Assembly (NCBI RefSeq): GCF_004341445.1
Contig: NZ_SLXV01000027.1
Location: 1 to 37,815 of the forward strand
Direction: 5' to 3'
Length of the DNA: 37,815 nucleotides
Source: Baia soyae
GTDB lineage: Bacteria; Bacillota; Bacilli; Thermoactinomycetales; Thermoactinomycetaceae
Position 1 is the stretch's first letter. Each line of letters opens with the position of its first letter. Under the pieces are notes generated by a model, which saw only the letters and a program-made list of their open reading frames with translations, ran no database searches and was not told the origin of the DNA. Shown here in pieces: positions 30,933 through 37,721 of this stretch. The position numbers and the translations under genes are program-made.

Positions 30933-32108
30933 ATGTCAAATAACGTGTTTGAAGTTACCGAAGAACGATATCGAGATGCTTTAAAAGTAGGAGAATACGC
31001 CTTTCAATATAAAGTTGCAGACGACGAAATAGGAGAGAGAATGGAAAAGTATCGAAAATATCATTCTATCTATGCCATTCAAGATGAACATACCCAAGAA
31101 ATCGTTGCAAAAGCACATCTTATCTCCTTTTATATTACATATCACCAGCAAGTAATTGAGATGGGTGGAATTGCAGGGATAGCTACTTATCCGGAATATC
31201 GCCGCCAAGGGTACGTGCGGGATATGCTGATTCATAGTCTGAAAGAAATGAGAGAGAAAGGGATGACGGTCTCGGTTCTCCATCCTTTCCAAGTAGATTT
31301 CTATCGTCGATACGGATGGGAGCTTCTCTGTAATCTGTTGTCTATTAAGCTGACCAACCATGATCTTAAGCCGCTTGTCCCAGCCAAAGGAACAATTCGA
31401 CGATTCAGGAAAGAACAGCATCACGCCGAAATAGAACAAGTATATCATCAGTATGCCCTACAGTTTTCAGGGAAGCTTGTCCGGAATACGGATCAATGGC
31501 TTAAGGTGTACGATGAGGGTACGATCGCGCTCTATTACGATGAACAGAAGGTACCACAAGGCTACATACTTTACGGTATGGAAAATGGGAAGCTGGTAGT
31601 GGAGGAGTTAGTAGTATTAACAGAGGAAGCTAGGAGAGGGCTATGGAACTTCATCTGTCAACATGATTCGATGGTGAAGGAGATCGAGATTCATACCCAT
31701 TCGAGGGATCCGCTTTTATACGTATTAACAAATCCTTGTGTGCGTACCGAGATCAAACCATATGGTATGGTGCGGATTGTGGATGTGGAGAAGTTTCTTA
31801 CTTACTGTCCGTTTCGTTGGGATGTCGCGCAAGGAAAAGAAGTAAAACTACAAATTACAGATTCGTTCGCACCGTGGAATGAACGTACATTTGTGATTGG
31901 AAATCAGGAAGTACAAGTAAAGGATTCATGTGACGGGGAAGAAGGCTGTGTGCAACTATCCATTAACACGCTGTCGGCGATCCTGTTTGGATATAAACGT
32001 CCACATGAGATGTTTGGATTAGGATTGATTCAGGGCCCCGCAGAGGCGGTTGCAGTGCTTGAGAGGTTAGTGCCCGAAACACATAGTTATATGATTGATT
32101 ATTTCTAA
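30933..32108 (+). CDS. Eis-like GNAT N-acetyltransferase
   Basis: 391 residues. The N-terminal GNAT domain has the acetyl-CoA loop IAGIATYPEYRRQGYVRDML and VLHPFQVDFYRRYGWEL. A second GNAT-like domain (about 150-285) and a C-terminal sterol-carrier-protein-like domain (about 290-391) complete the Eis architecture. Eis enzymes acetylate multiple amines, including aminoglycosides. The ATG at 30933 has AGGAGG at 5-nt spacing. Confidence 0.92.
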   Translation: MSNNVFEVTEERYRDALKVGEYAFQYKVADDEIGERMEKYRKYHSIYAIQDEHTQEIVAKAHLISFYITYHQQVIEMGGIAGIATYPEYRRQGYVRDMLIHSLKEMREKGMTVSVLHPFQVDFYRRYGWELLCNLLSIKLTNHDLKPLVPAKGTIRRFRKEQHHAEIEQVYHQYALQFSGKLVRNTDQWLKVYDEGTIALYYDEQKVPQGYILYGMENGKLVVEELVVLTEEARRGLWNFICQHDSMVKEIEIHTHSRDPLLYVLTNPCVRTEIKPYGMVRIVDVEKFLTYCPFRWDVAQGKEVKLQITDSFAPWNERTFVIGNQEVQVKDSCDGEEGCVQLSINTLSAILFGYKRPHEMFGLGLIQGPAEAVAVLERLVPETHSYMIDYF

Positions 32109-32115
32109 TTAGAAC

Positions 32116-32146
32116 AAGCAAACTCTTCGATGAGTTTGTTTTTTTA
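32116..32146 (+). terminator. Rho-independent terminator of the Eis-like gene
   Basis: CAAACTC (32119-32125) pairs with GAGTTTG (32132-32138), with extended A/T pairing, followed by a run of T. Confidence 0.85.
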
Positions 32147-32258
32147 CATTCTCCTTTCACTTCACCCAAGTCTTCTGCATACGATGGCAGTGCATAGATG
32201 AAATGGCTTGCATTTGAGGGTAGTCAGAATGACCCGCCTATTTTTTCATCCGTGCTTC

Positions 32259-32286
32259 ACTCAATCGTAAGCTCGTTCATACTATA
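32259..32286 (+). promoter_or_regulatory. Sigma-K promoter of gerE
   Basis: AC at 32259-32260 and CATACTATA at 32278-32286 with 17-nt spacing match the sigma-K consensus (AC, 16-17 nt, CATANNNTA). It lies 61 nt upstream of the gerE TTG start. B. subtilis gerE is transcribed by sigma-K. Confidence 0.75.
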
Positions 32287-32347
32287 CTTTGACTGAATCC
32301 CTGACCCTCGTGTTGTTAGTGCTCGAACAAGGAAGGGTGGCAACCAA

Positions 32348-32596
32348 TTGACTAATCAAAAAGGCAAACCCTTGTTGACGAATCGGGAGAGGGAAGTTTT
32401 CGAACTGCTCGTACAAGATAAAACTACCAAAGAAATAGCAGGGCAGCTCTTCATCAGTGAGAAAACCGTACGCAACCACATCTCCAACGTCATGCGTACC
32501 CATTGCAGACTACTTACATTCGAGAATAATTTGTATCGCCTGGATATTAAAAACGGGATATCTATTATTGATCTCGATTTCACGCGGTTGCCATAA
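32348..32596 (+). CDS. gerE: GerE, N-terminal half, interrupted by the 5.09-kb element
   Basis: The first 49 codons encode KPLLTNREREVFELLVQDKT and on through FISEKTVRNHISNVM, nearly identical to the start of the B. subtilis spore regulator GerE (74 residues). After the core AACGTCATGC (32486-32495) the frame runs into unrelated residues (RTHCRLLTFENN...) and stops at 32596. The HTH is kept, but the C-terminal dimerisation helix (KGRSQAVVDLVRLG) is missing; it is found intact at 37576. The start is TTG at 32348 with GGGTGG at 7-nt spacing. In this form the protein is unlikely to work. Joining the two halves gives 72 residues. Confidence 0.93.
   Translation: MTNQKGKPLLTNREREVFELLVQDKTTKEIAGQLFISEKTVRNHISNVMRTHCRLLTFENNLYRLDIKNGISIIDLDFTRLP
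32470..32510 (+). other. Left attachment site (attL) of the gerE element
   Basis: The core AACGTCATGC at 32486-32495 is the point where GerE homology ends. To its left is gerE (attB half); to its right the element begins, with GTACCCATTGCAGAC matching as a reverse complement the arm at the other end of the element. Confidence 0.85.
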
Positions 32597-32619
32597 AATA
32601 AGATTCTCTTACATACCAT
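32591..32619 (+). promoter_or_regulatory. Sigma-E-like promoter of the PrnB-like gene
   Basis: CCATAAA (32591-32597) and CATACCAT (32612-32619) with 14-nt spacing resemble the sigma-E consensus (ATA in the -35, CATACANT in the -10). It is 38 nt before the ATG. If real, this cargo gene is expressed in the mother cell. Confidence 0.35.
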
Positions 32620-32656
32620 CTAATAATAGTAAAGTATGTAAAGGGAGGTTACCCCA

Positions 32657-33718
32657 ATGAATGTAGCGGATCCATCATGGATGCATGTAGATCCTCTGTT
32701 CCCTTTGGGGGAGTTTAGTCATTATGTAGTGGAGAGGTTACCAAAGCATAATATGAATGACGAATTTGAACAGGTAGCGAAGGGGAATCACTTACTTCCA
32801 AATATCTATACCATTCACAAAATTGCTTTTTACACCTCATTTGAGGTTCGGATTCGAAGTATGGGGGATTTAGGCATATATTTAGTTAGCTGTTTACGTG
32901 CTGGGATTCCGATGGAAAAACTAAGCCCTATCTATGGTGCACTCTGTGTATTATCGCCCACAACAGGAGTGGTACCAAGGGATACCTACTGTTCGTATGC
33001 GACCCATAATTCAGAGGAAGCCATGCGGACCTTCACGGGCCATGAGAGTGAAATCGGATTTATTCGCCAACATCAACGTTCGGATGAAGCACTCATGCCA
33101 GCTGTCGATCATCTGCTACAGCTACAAACAACGAACGATGGAATGAATTGCGGTGAGAGTTTAACGATTATTCGGGATTGCATTAAGAAACTAATTGATG
33201 AGAATAAAAATGTGCATCAAGCTGTTGATCCTGTTTTTTTTATCAAGTATTTTCGAGAATACTTTTTCCCCATTGAGATAAATGGGAAGATGTTAAATGC
33301 TCCGAGTGGGGTTCATTTGGCGAACATCATTATTTTAGACATTGGGATTGGGAGTGCAGATGCCCGCTATCTAGACACGACGGATGAATTAATGGATTAT
33401 CTAGAGCCTATCGAAAGACTTAAAATCAACCAAACCAAAGCACTCCCATCCTTAAAAGAAAAATTTATACAAGAGTATGAAGAGACAAAAGGTGCTAATC
33501 GAAAAGAATTAGACCTTCTAATGGAAATATATAAGTACATGAGAATTTACCGATATGTACATCAGGGGCTTGTAACAAGATACATTCGTAAGCAAGATAC
33601 CAATGTGAAATTCGGAACAGGTGGTTTCCCTTTTGATGAGTTTCTAGAAGAGCGGATTCAAATTGTGAAACGGGCAGAAGAGGATGTTCGGAAAGCATTT
33701 GCACAGGTTGGGGAGTAA
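32657..33718 (+). CDS. PrnB/DUF1864-like protein of the indoleamine dioxygenase superfamily
   Basis: 353 residues. The segments VRIRSMGDLGIYLVSCLRAG, VVPRDTYCSYATHNSEEAMR, TFTGHESEIGF, FREYFFPIEINGKMLNAPSG and the C-terminal GTGGFPFDEFL fit the pattern of monodechloroaminopyrrolnitrin synthase PrnB (DUF1864), a relative of haem-binding tryptophan/indoleamine 2,3-dioxygenases. It may modify an indole or tryptophan-derived compound. The match is from memory of the family pattern, not an alignment. The ATG at 32657 has GGGAGG at 9-nt spacing. It is the first cargo gene inside the gerE element, with a possible sigma-E promoter. Confidence 0.7.
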   Translation: MNVADPSWMHVDPLFPLGEFSHYVVERLPKHNMNDEFEQVAKGNHLLPNIYTIHKIAFYTSFEVRIRSMGDLGIYLVSCLRAGIPMEKLSPIYGALCVLSPTTGVVPRDTYCSYATHNSEEAMRTFTGHESEIGFIRQHQRSDEALMPAVDHLLQLQTTNDGMNCGESLTIIRDCIKKLIDENKNVHQAVDPVFFIKYFREYFFPIEINGKMLNAPSGVHLANIIILDIGIGSADARYLDTTDELMDYLEPIERLKINQTKALPSLKEKFIQEYEETKGANRKELDLLMEIYKYMRIYRYVHQGLVTRYIRKQDTNVKFGTGGFPFDEFLEERIQIVKRAEEDVRKAFAQVGE

Positions 33719-33879
33719 TCGATTTGTTTTCCACACTTTCTAATTTGGAGTAGAGACACCGATCTTTCATAATTTTTAGGTGACATAGCATGAAATATGT
33801 ATCAATATAGTCTTATTGGTTGTCTTACATATAGAGTATATGATTCTATCATTTCTTGATTAGAAAGGTGAGCTTGAAT

Positions 33880-34704
33880 TTGTGGAATATTTTTGTAGCG
33901 TTTGTACTAGGGATCGTAGAAGGATTAACGGAGTTTGCACCTGTATCATCTACAGGACACATGATTCTCGTTGATGGAATGTTTCTTCACTCAGATAAGT
34001 TGTTTTCTAAAGAAGTGGCTAACACATTTAAAGTGGTGATTCAGCTTGGCTCTATTTTAGCGGTTGTCATCGTATTTAAAGAGCGATTTATGAACTTGCT
34101 CGGTTTAAAGAAAGATCATTCCGAAGGTGCAGAGCAAGGGCATAAGCTTAATCTAAAACACGTGATTGTTGGGATGATGCCAGCGGCAGTGCTAGGCTTG
34201 CTGTTTAATGGTTACATTGATGAGCATTTATTTTCGCCGGAAACCGCTGTGATTGGGTTAGCGGCAGGCGGGCTTCTTATGATCTTCGCAGACTGGTTCC
34301 GTCCAAGCCGAGCAAAAGTGAAAACAGTGGATCAAATTACATACAAGCATGCGATTGGGATTGGATTATTTCAGTGTATTGCGCTATGGCCTGGTTTCTC
34401 TCGCTCAGGATCGACGATGTCAGGTGGAGTACTAATGGGGCTTGGACACCGTGCCGCAGCAGACTTCACGTTTATTATGGCGGTTCCTGTGATGTTTGGT
34501 GCAAGTGCACTTTCGCTCGTTAAGCATTGGAGTTCCTTTACCATGGATTCTCTTCCGTTTTTCGTGGTTGGATTTATTAGTGCATTTATTTTCGCCTTAG
34601 TCTCCATTCGCTTTTTCTTACAGTTGATTAACAAGATTAAACTGGTGCCGTTTGGAATCTACCGAATCGTATTGGCGGCGATTATTTACTTCTTCTTTTT
34701 ATAG
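33880..34704 (+). CDS. uppP: Undecaprenyl-diphosphate phosphatase UppP (BacA)
   Basis: 274 residues, about eight membrane segments. The two signature blocks are EGLTEFAPVSSTGH near the N-terminus and WPGFSRSGSTMSGGVLMGL in the middle. It recycles the lipid carrier for wall polymers by removing one phosphate, and can confer bacitracin tolerance. The TTG at 33880 has AAAGGTGA at 8-nt spacing and gives a normal UppP N-terminus; an in-frame TTG at 33856 lies before the ribosome-binding site. It is carried inside the gerE element. A strong terminator follows. Confidence 0.95.
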   Translation: MWNIFVAFVLGIVEGLTEFAPVSSTGHMILVDGMFLHSDKLFSKEVANTFKVVIQLGSILAVVIVFKERFMNLLGLKKDHSEGAEQGHKLNLKHVIVGMMPAAVLGLLFNGYIDEHLFSPETAVIGLAAGGLLMIFADWFRPSRAKVKTVDQITYKHAIGIGLFQCIALWPGFSRSGSTMSGGVLMGLGHRAAADFTFIMAVPVMFGASALSLVKHWSSFTMDSLPFFVVGFISAFIFALVSIRFFLQLINKIKLVPFGIYRIVLAAIIYFFFL

Positions 34705-34712
34705 GTAATGCG

Positions 34713-34753
34713 AAAAACCAAGCTTGAACAAACACTCAAGCTTGGTTTTTTAT
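34713..34753 (+). terminator. Rho-independent terminator of uppP
   Basis: A 15-bp perfect inverted repeat (34713-34727 with 34736-34750, AAAAACCAAGCTTGA and its complement) ends in a T run. It may serve the small minus-strand gene as well. Confidence 0.9.
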
Positions 34754-34771
34754 TATGCACTCATACTCTTA

Positions 34772-34924
34772 TTATGATTTTCTGCCTTTGAAAAGGGCTG
34801 AAGTGATAAAACCAACACCTATTCCGATAAGAACTCCCGCACCTGTATTCCCCAGTGCCATTCCGACACCTAAACCTAATAGTGTAAAGCCGGGTAAAAG
34901 CATTCCATAAGCTGTTTTTTCCAT
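34772..34924 (-). CDS. 50-aa glycine-rich membrane protein
   Basis: The minus-strand ORF starts at ATG 34924 (MEKTAYGMLLPGFTLLGLGV ...) and has AGGAG at 9-nt spacing. It has two hydrophobic, glycine-rich segments (FTLLGLGVGMALG and GAGVLIGIGVGFITSALF) and a basic end KGRKS. Such two-segment small proteins are common in Bacilli; function unknown. It is the only minus-strand gene inside the gerE element. Confidence 0.75.
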   Translation of the reverse strand: MEKTAYGMLLPGFTLLGLGVGMALGNTGAGVLIGIGVGFITSALFKGRKS

Positions 34925-35076
34925 CTTTACAACTCCTATAATCATGATCGAATCGACTCTATTTGTTTACAATTTATCATACGGAAAGAGTACCGTCATC
35001 TGATAAATGTAATCATAGTTTACGAAAAATAGGCTTGTATCCCTGTCCTTTCTGCATAACTTGAAATACAGGGGTG

Positions 35077-35265
35077 ATGAATTTGAAGAAGTCCAGACCG
35101 AAATTAGGTAATGAAACATATGGAACCAAAAACATTCTTCAAGCATTTCAAGAAGCCTTCTCTCCAGCCTTTTCTCCAGATAAATTGGATCAACGGGTGA
35201 GCTCCCGATCTAACTTCTGTGATGAGGGAGTATCCCGTCCAGAAGAAGGTGACAAGAGAGAGTGA
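35077..35265 (+). CDS. 62-aa basic/charged protein coupled to the recombinase, candidate directionality factor
   Basis: A small soluble protein (MNLKKSRPKLGNETYGTKNI ... PEEGDKRE). Its TGA stop overlaps the GTG start of the serine recombinase (GTGA), so translation is coupled. The true start may be TTG at 35083, which has GGGGTGA at about 5-nt spacing, rather than ATG 35077 or GTG 35074. The family is not recognised. Size and position suggest a recombination directionality factor or a regulator of the recombinase, comparable in size to SprB of SP-beta (about 58 residues). A sigma-E/K-like -10 (CATAACTT at 35055) lies upstream, but no matching -35. Confidence 0.6.
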   Translation: MNLKKSRPKLGNETYGTKNILQAFQEAFSPAFSPDKLDQRVSSRSNFCDEGVSRPEEGDKRE

Positions 35266-36728
35266 GTAAGAAGATTGCTGTGTATATTCGTGTGTCCACC
35301 GATAAAGATGAGCAAATTTCATCGGTGGAAAACCAGATTGATATCTGTCGCAACTGGCTGGAAAGGCAAGGATTTGAATGGGATGAGGATTGTATTTATA
35401 AAGATCATGGGATTAGTGGAACTCTTTTCTTGGAACGTCCTGCGATCCAGCAAATCTTAGAACAAGCCAAGAAGAAAGAGATTGATATGGTGATCTTTAA
35501 ATCGATTAGCCGATTGGCAAGGGATCTGAAGGATTCCCTTGAGATTCGGGAGGTATTTATCGCGCATAATGTCAGGATCATCTCGGTTGAAGAAGGGTAT
35601 GACTCACACAAAGCTGGTAAAAATGATATGGCATTTGAATTATGGTCTCTCTTTTCGGCTCAATATAGTAGAACGTTATCAGCAGGAGTATCCGCCGCTT
35701 TGGCAGCAAAAGTTCGCAGAGGCGAGCATATTGGGCGAATTCCGTACGGATTTACTCGGATAGACGGGAGATTACAGATTCTAGAGGAAGAGGCAAAAGT
35801 CGTCCGGATGATATTTCGTTGGTATAACCAAGGATGGGGATTTAAGAGAATTACGAAGGAGCTAAACTGTCTAGGGATTCCATCGAAACAGAGTAATCAA
35901 TGGCAGATGACGTCTATACAGAGATTGATCGGGAATCCCATCTATTACGGAGACTTTATTTTAAATCAGTATACAACGGTTAAAATGGGTGGGCGTAAAA
36001 AACAGATTCGAAATACCCCCGAGCAATGGATATGGTTTCGCGATCATCATCCAGCTATTATTACGAGGGAGGCATGGGAGACGGCAAATCCCAATCACTC
36101 AAATAAGGAGAAGAAGAAGTTTACGCCGTGGAATGATCTACGTAGTATTTTGAAGTGCGGGTTGTGTGGCTCCAGTATGGTGATTCTACAATCACATAAG
36201 GTTCTCAGCACAGGAGAAAAGCATTATTATCGATACTTAAAATGTTCGAGGTATAGAAGAGTCGGCTGGGCGGGTTGTGTTAATCATAAGCCCATCACAT
36301 ACGAAGAAATGAAGAAATTTATAAAGGACCAATTGATCGAAAAGGGACGATTGCTTGAGCTATCTTTCGTACACTATCCATCCAAGGATTATGAAAAAAG
36401 GCGAGGGGAAGTTGAAAAATCACTCAGATCGGTACGGACCAAAAGCCAGCAATTACTGGACTTATATTTGGATCAATTCATCACGAAAGATGAGTTTGAA
36501 GAGAAGCGGACCGAGTTGGATCGAAACGCTCACTATTTACAAAAACAAGTAAGCTTATTTCAACAGAAAAGCCAGCAAATCAAGGAAATTAAAACAATCC
36601 AGCAAGCATTCTACATTATGGAGCAGCAGGGTCAGAGCTTACTACATGTATTTAAGGCATTAGTGGACGTAGTAATTCTTCATCCAAACTTAGAGATTGA
36701 TATGGTGTATAGATTTAAAAGCTCTTAA
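35262..36728 (+). CDS. Large serine recombinase, SpoIVCA-like
   Basis: 488 residues. The catalytic domain carries the nucleophile Ser12 (YIRVSTDKDEQ) and the conserved ISRLARD and GKNDMAFELWSLFSAQYSRTLS blocks. The recombinase domain follows (RRGEHIGRIPYGF, AKVVRMIFRWYNQGWGFKRI, NPIYYGDFI). A zinc ribbon (LKCGLCGSSM ... LKCSRYRRVGWAGC) and a coiled-coil region (about 375-460) complete the large-serine-integrase layout. Length is close to SpoIVCA (500), which excises skin from sigK. It starts at GTG 35262, inside the upstream small gene. It lies in the element that splits gerE and is the obvious enzyme for its excision. Confidence 0.95.
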   Translation: MSKKIAVYIRVSTDKDEQISSVENQIDICRNWLERQGFEWDEDCIYKDHGISGTLFLERPAIQQILEQAKKKEIDMVIFKSISRLARDLKDSLEIREVFIAHNVRIISVEEGYDSHKAGKNDMAFELWSLFSAQYSRTLSAGVSAALAAKVRRGEHIGRIPYGFTRIDGRLQILEEEAKVVRMIFRWYNQGWGFKRITKELNCLGIPSKQSNQWQMTSIQRLIGNPIYYGDFILNQYTTVKMGGRKKQIRNTPEQWIWFRDHHPAIITREAWETANPNHSNKEKKKFTPWNDLRSILKCGLCGSSMVILQSHKVLSTGEKHYYRYLKCSRYRRVGWAGCVNHKPITYEEMKKFIKDQLIEKGRLLELSFVHYPSKDYEKRRGEVEKSLRSVRTKSQQLLDLYLDQFITKDEFEEKRTELDRNAHYLQKQVSLFQQKSQQIKEIKTIQQAFYIMEQQGQSLLHVFKALVDVVILHPNLEIDMVYRFKSS

Positions 36729-36838
36729 CAACAAATTTACACAACATTTAAAACATATTTTCACCACAAAAGAAGGATATTCTGAATTTTTATAGAATCT
36801 TAACTAGTGTAAATTTATATATGGAGAGTGAATATGAT

Positions 36839-37504
36839 ATGTTGAAAAAGCTTTCAGTTACGTTTGCATTTGCGTTGGCAGTATCTTCTCTGGGTAGCAT
36901 GGTATTAGCTGCTGATCCGATTGGTACAGAACTTGGTATGAATGAAAAAGAGCATACGGAACAGGTTTTCATAAGAGGTGGGGAGTATGATTTGAAAGTG
37001 AAAAATGACTCCTTCCGCTCGGATGTTGAATATTTCATTGAAAGTAATGGTGTGAAGGTTGCAGAAGGAAAAATCCAAAGAGGAAGTTCCACTACCGTTT
37101 CTAAGACATTCAAGGATCGTGGACGTTATACATTAGGTCTTCGTTGTGTAGAGGATCGTGGCTGTAAGGGTGCTATGACATTAACTCCGACCGAGCAATG
37201 GGATAGATGGATTGAGATTGGGCAAGGTCAAAAAGAACATACGGAAAATGTTTTCCTCAGAAAAGATAACTATACTGTGAAAGTGGACAGTGATGGATTC
37301 GGATTCAGAAACAAGCTGAAGTATTTCATTGCAGATAAAGATGGTAAGAAAATCGAGGAAGGCGAAGTGGGCAGAGATACGAAAGTGATCACAAGAGAGC
37401 TAAATGGTAACTATCAATTTGGTCTTAGCTGTGAGTCGGAGAGAGGTTGTAGAGGTCATATGACCATCAAAGGTGAGCATGATGGTTGGGGACCAAATCA
37501 GTAA
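36839..37504 (+). CDS. Secreted protein with two tandem domains
   Basis: 221 residues with a Sec signal peptide (MLKKLSVTFAFALAVSSLGS, cleavage after VLA). The mature part is two similar domains of about 80 residues. Each starts with KEHTE(Q/N)VF(I/L)R, has an YFI segment, and ends with a two-cysteine motif: LGLRCVEDRGCKGAMTL in the first and FGLSCESERGCRGHMTI in the second. A Cys-x5-Cys disulfide per domain is likely. Function unknown. The ATG at 36839 gives a clean signal peptide; an in-frame ATG at 36821 would add six residues. It is the last gene inside the gerE element, ending 71 nt before the right core. Confidence 0.82.
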   Translation: MLKKLSVTFAFALAVSSLGSMVLAADPIGTELGMNEKEHTEQVFIRGGEYDLKVKNDSFRSDVEYFIESNGVKVAEGKIQRGSSTTVSKTFKDRGRYTLGLRCVEDRGCKGAMTLTPTEQWDRWIEIGQGQKEHTENVFLRKDNYTVKVDSDGFGFRNKLKYFIADKDGKKIEEGEVGRDTKVITRELNGNYQFGLSCESERGCRGHMTIKGEHDGWGPNQ

Positions 37505-37553
37505 GAGTGGATGTGCCCATCAGTTCGATCAATCCAGTTTCTGTGAGCAACAG

Positions 37554-37600
37554 TTTGCAAAGGTTATGCATTAGTAACGTCATGCAAAAGCTCAATGTAA
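37554..37600 (+). other. Right attachment site (attR) of the gerE element
   Basis: The core AACGTCATGC is at 37576-37585. To its left TTTGCAAAGGTTATGCAT (37554-37571) is the element arm and matches, as an inverted repeat, the element arm right of the left core. To its right GerE homology resumes at once with CAAAAGCTCAATG. Confidence 0.85.
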
Positions 37601-37656
37601 AAGGTCGCTCTCAGGCTGTCGTTGATCTAGTGAGATTGGGTGAGTTAGAGATCTGA
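37576..37656 (+). CDS. gerE: GerE, C-terminal half
   Basis: 26 codons (NVMQKLNVKGRSQAVVDLVR and LGELEI) followed by TGA at 37654-37656. They match the C-terminal third of B. subtilis GerE, including the last HTH residues and the dimerisation helix. There is no start codon or ribosome-binding site of its own. It is in frame with the N-terminal half at the shared core, so a single recombination restores a complete reading frame from 32348 to 37656. Confidence 0.93.
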   Translation, partial: NVMQKLNVKGRSQAVVDLVRLGELEI

Positions 37657-37678
37657 TTCTCCTTAGGAGAATCAGATC
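37650..37678. terminator. 13-bp hairpin overlapping the gerE stop
   Basis: GATCTGATTCTCC (37650-37662) pairs perfectly with 37666-37678 across a 3-nt loop. No T run follows; a second, canonical terminator is just downstream. Confidence 0.55.
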
Positions 37679-37688
37679 AAGCTTGGCC

Positions 37689-37719
37689 AAACCCCCTATA
37701 CACATAGTAGGGGGTTTTA
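37689..37719 (+). terminator. Rho-independent terminator of gerE
   Basis: AAACCCCCTA (37689-37698) pairs with TAGGGGGTTT (37708-37717), ending in TTTTAA. The group II intron begins three to five bases after it. Confidence 0.82.
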
Positions 37720-37721
37720 AC

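Larger units (their letters stand above)
32486..37585 (+). mobile_element. Skin-like integrative element interrupting gerE
   Basis: 5,090 bp separate the two copies of the core AACGTCATGC (32486 and 37576). Contents in order: PrnB-like protein, UppP, a small membrane protein (minus), a 62-codon gene coupled to a large serine recombinase, and a secreted two-repeat protein. Recombination between the cores would release a circle and restore gerE in frame. Precise boundaries, a site-specific recombinase and a late mother-cell host gene are all seen in the sequence; developmental excision, as for the sigK skin element, is inference. Confidence 0.9.

Noticed and set aside
32348-32596. An independent small LuxR-type regulator of 82 residues
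   Set aside because: Residues up to the core are GerE, and the missing C-terminal part is found in frame at 37576. The last 33 residues are element sequence.
32486-37585. The insert as the sigK skin element itself or a complete prophage
   Set aside because: The interrupted gene is gerE, not sigK, the insert is only 5.09 kb and there are no phage structural or replication genes.
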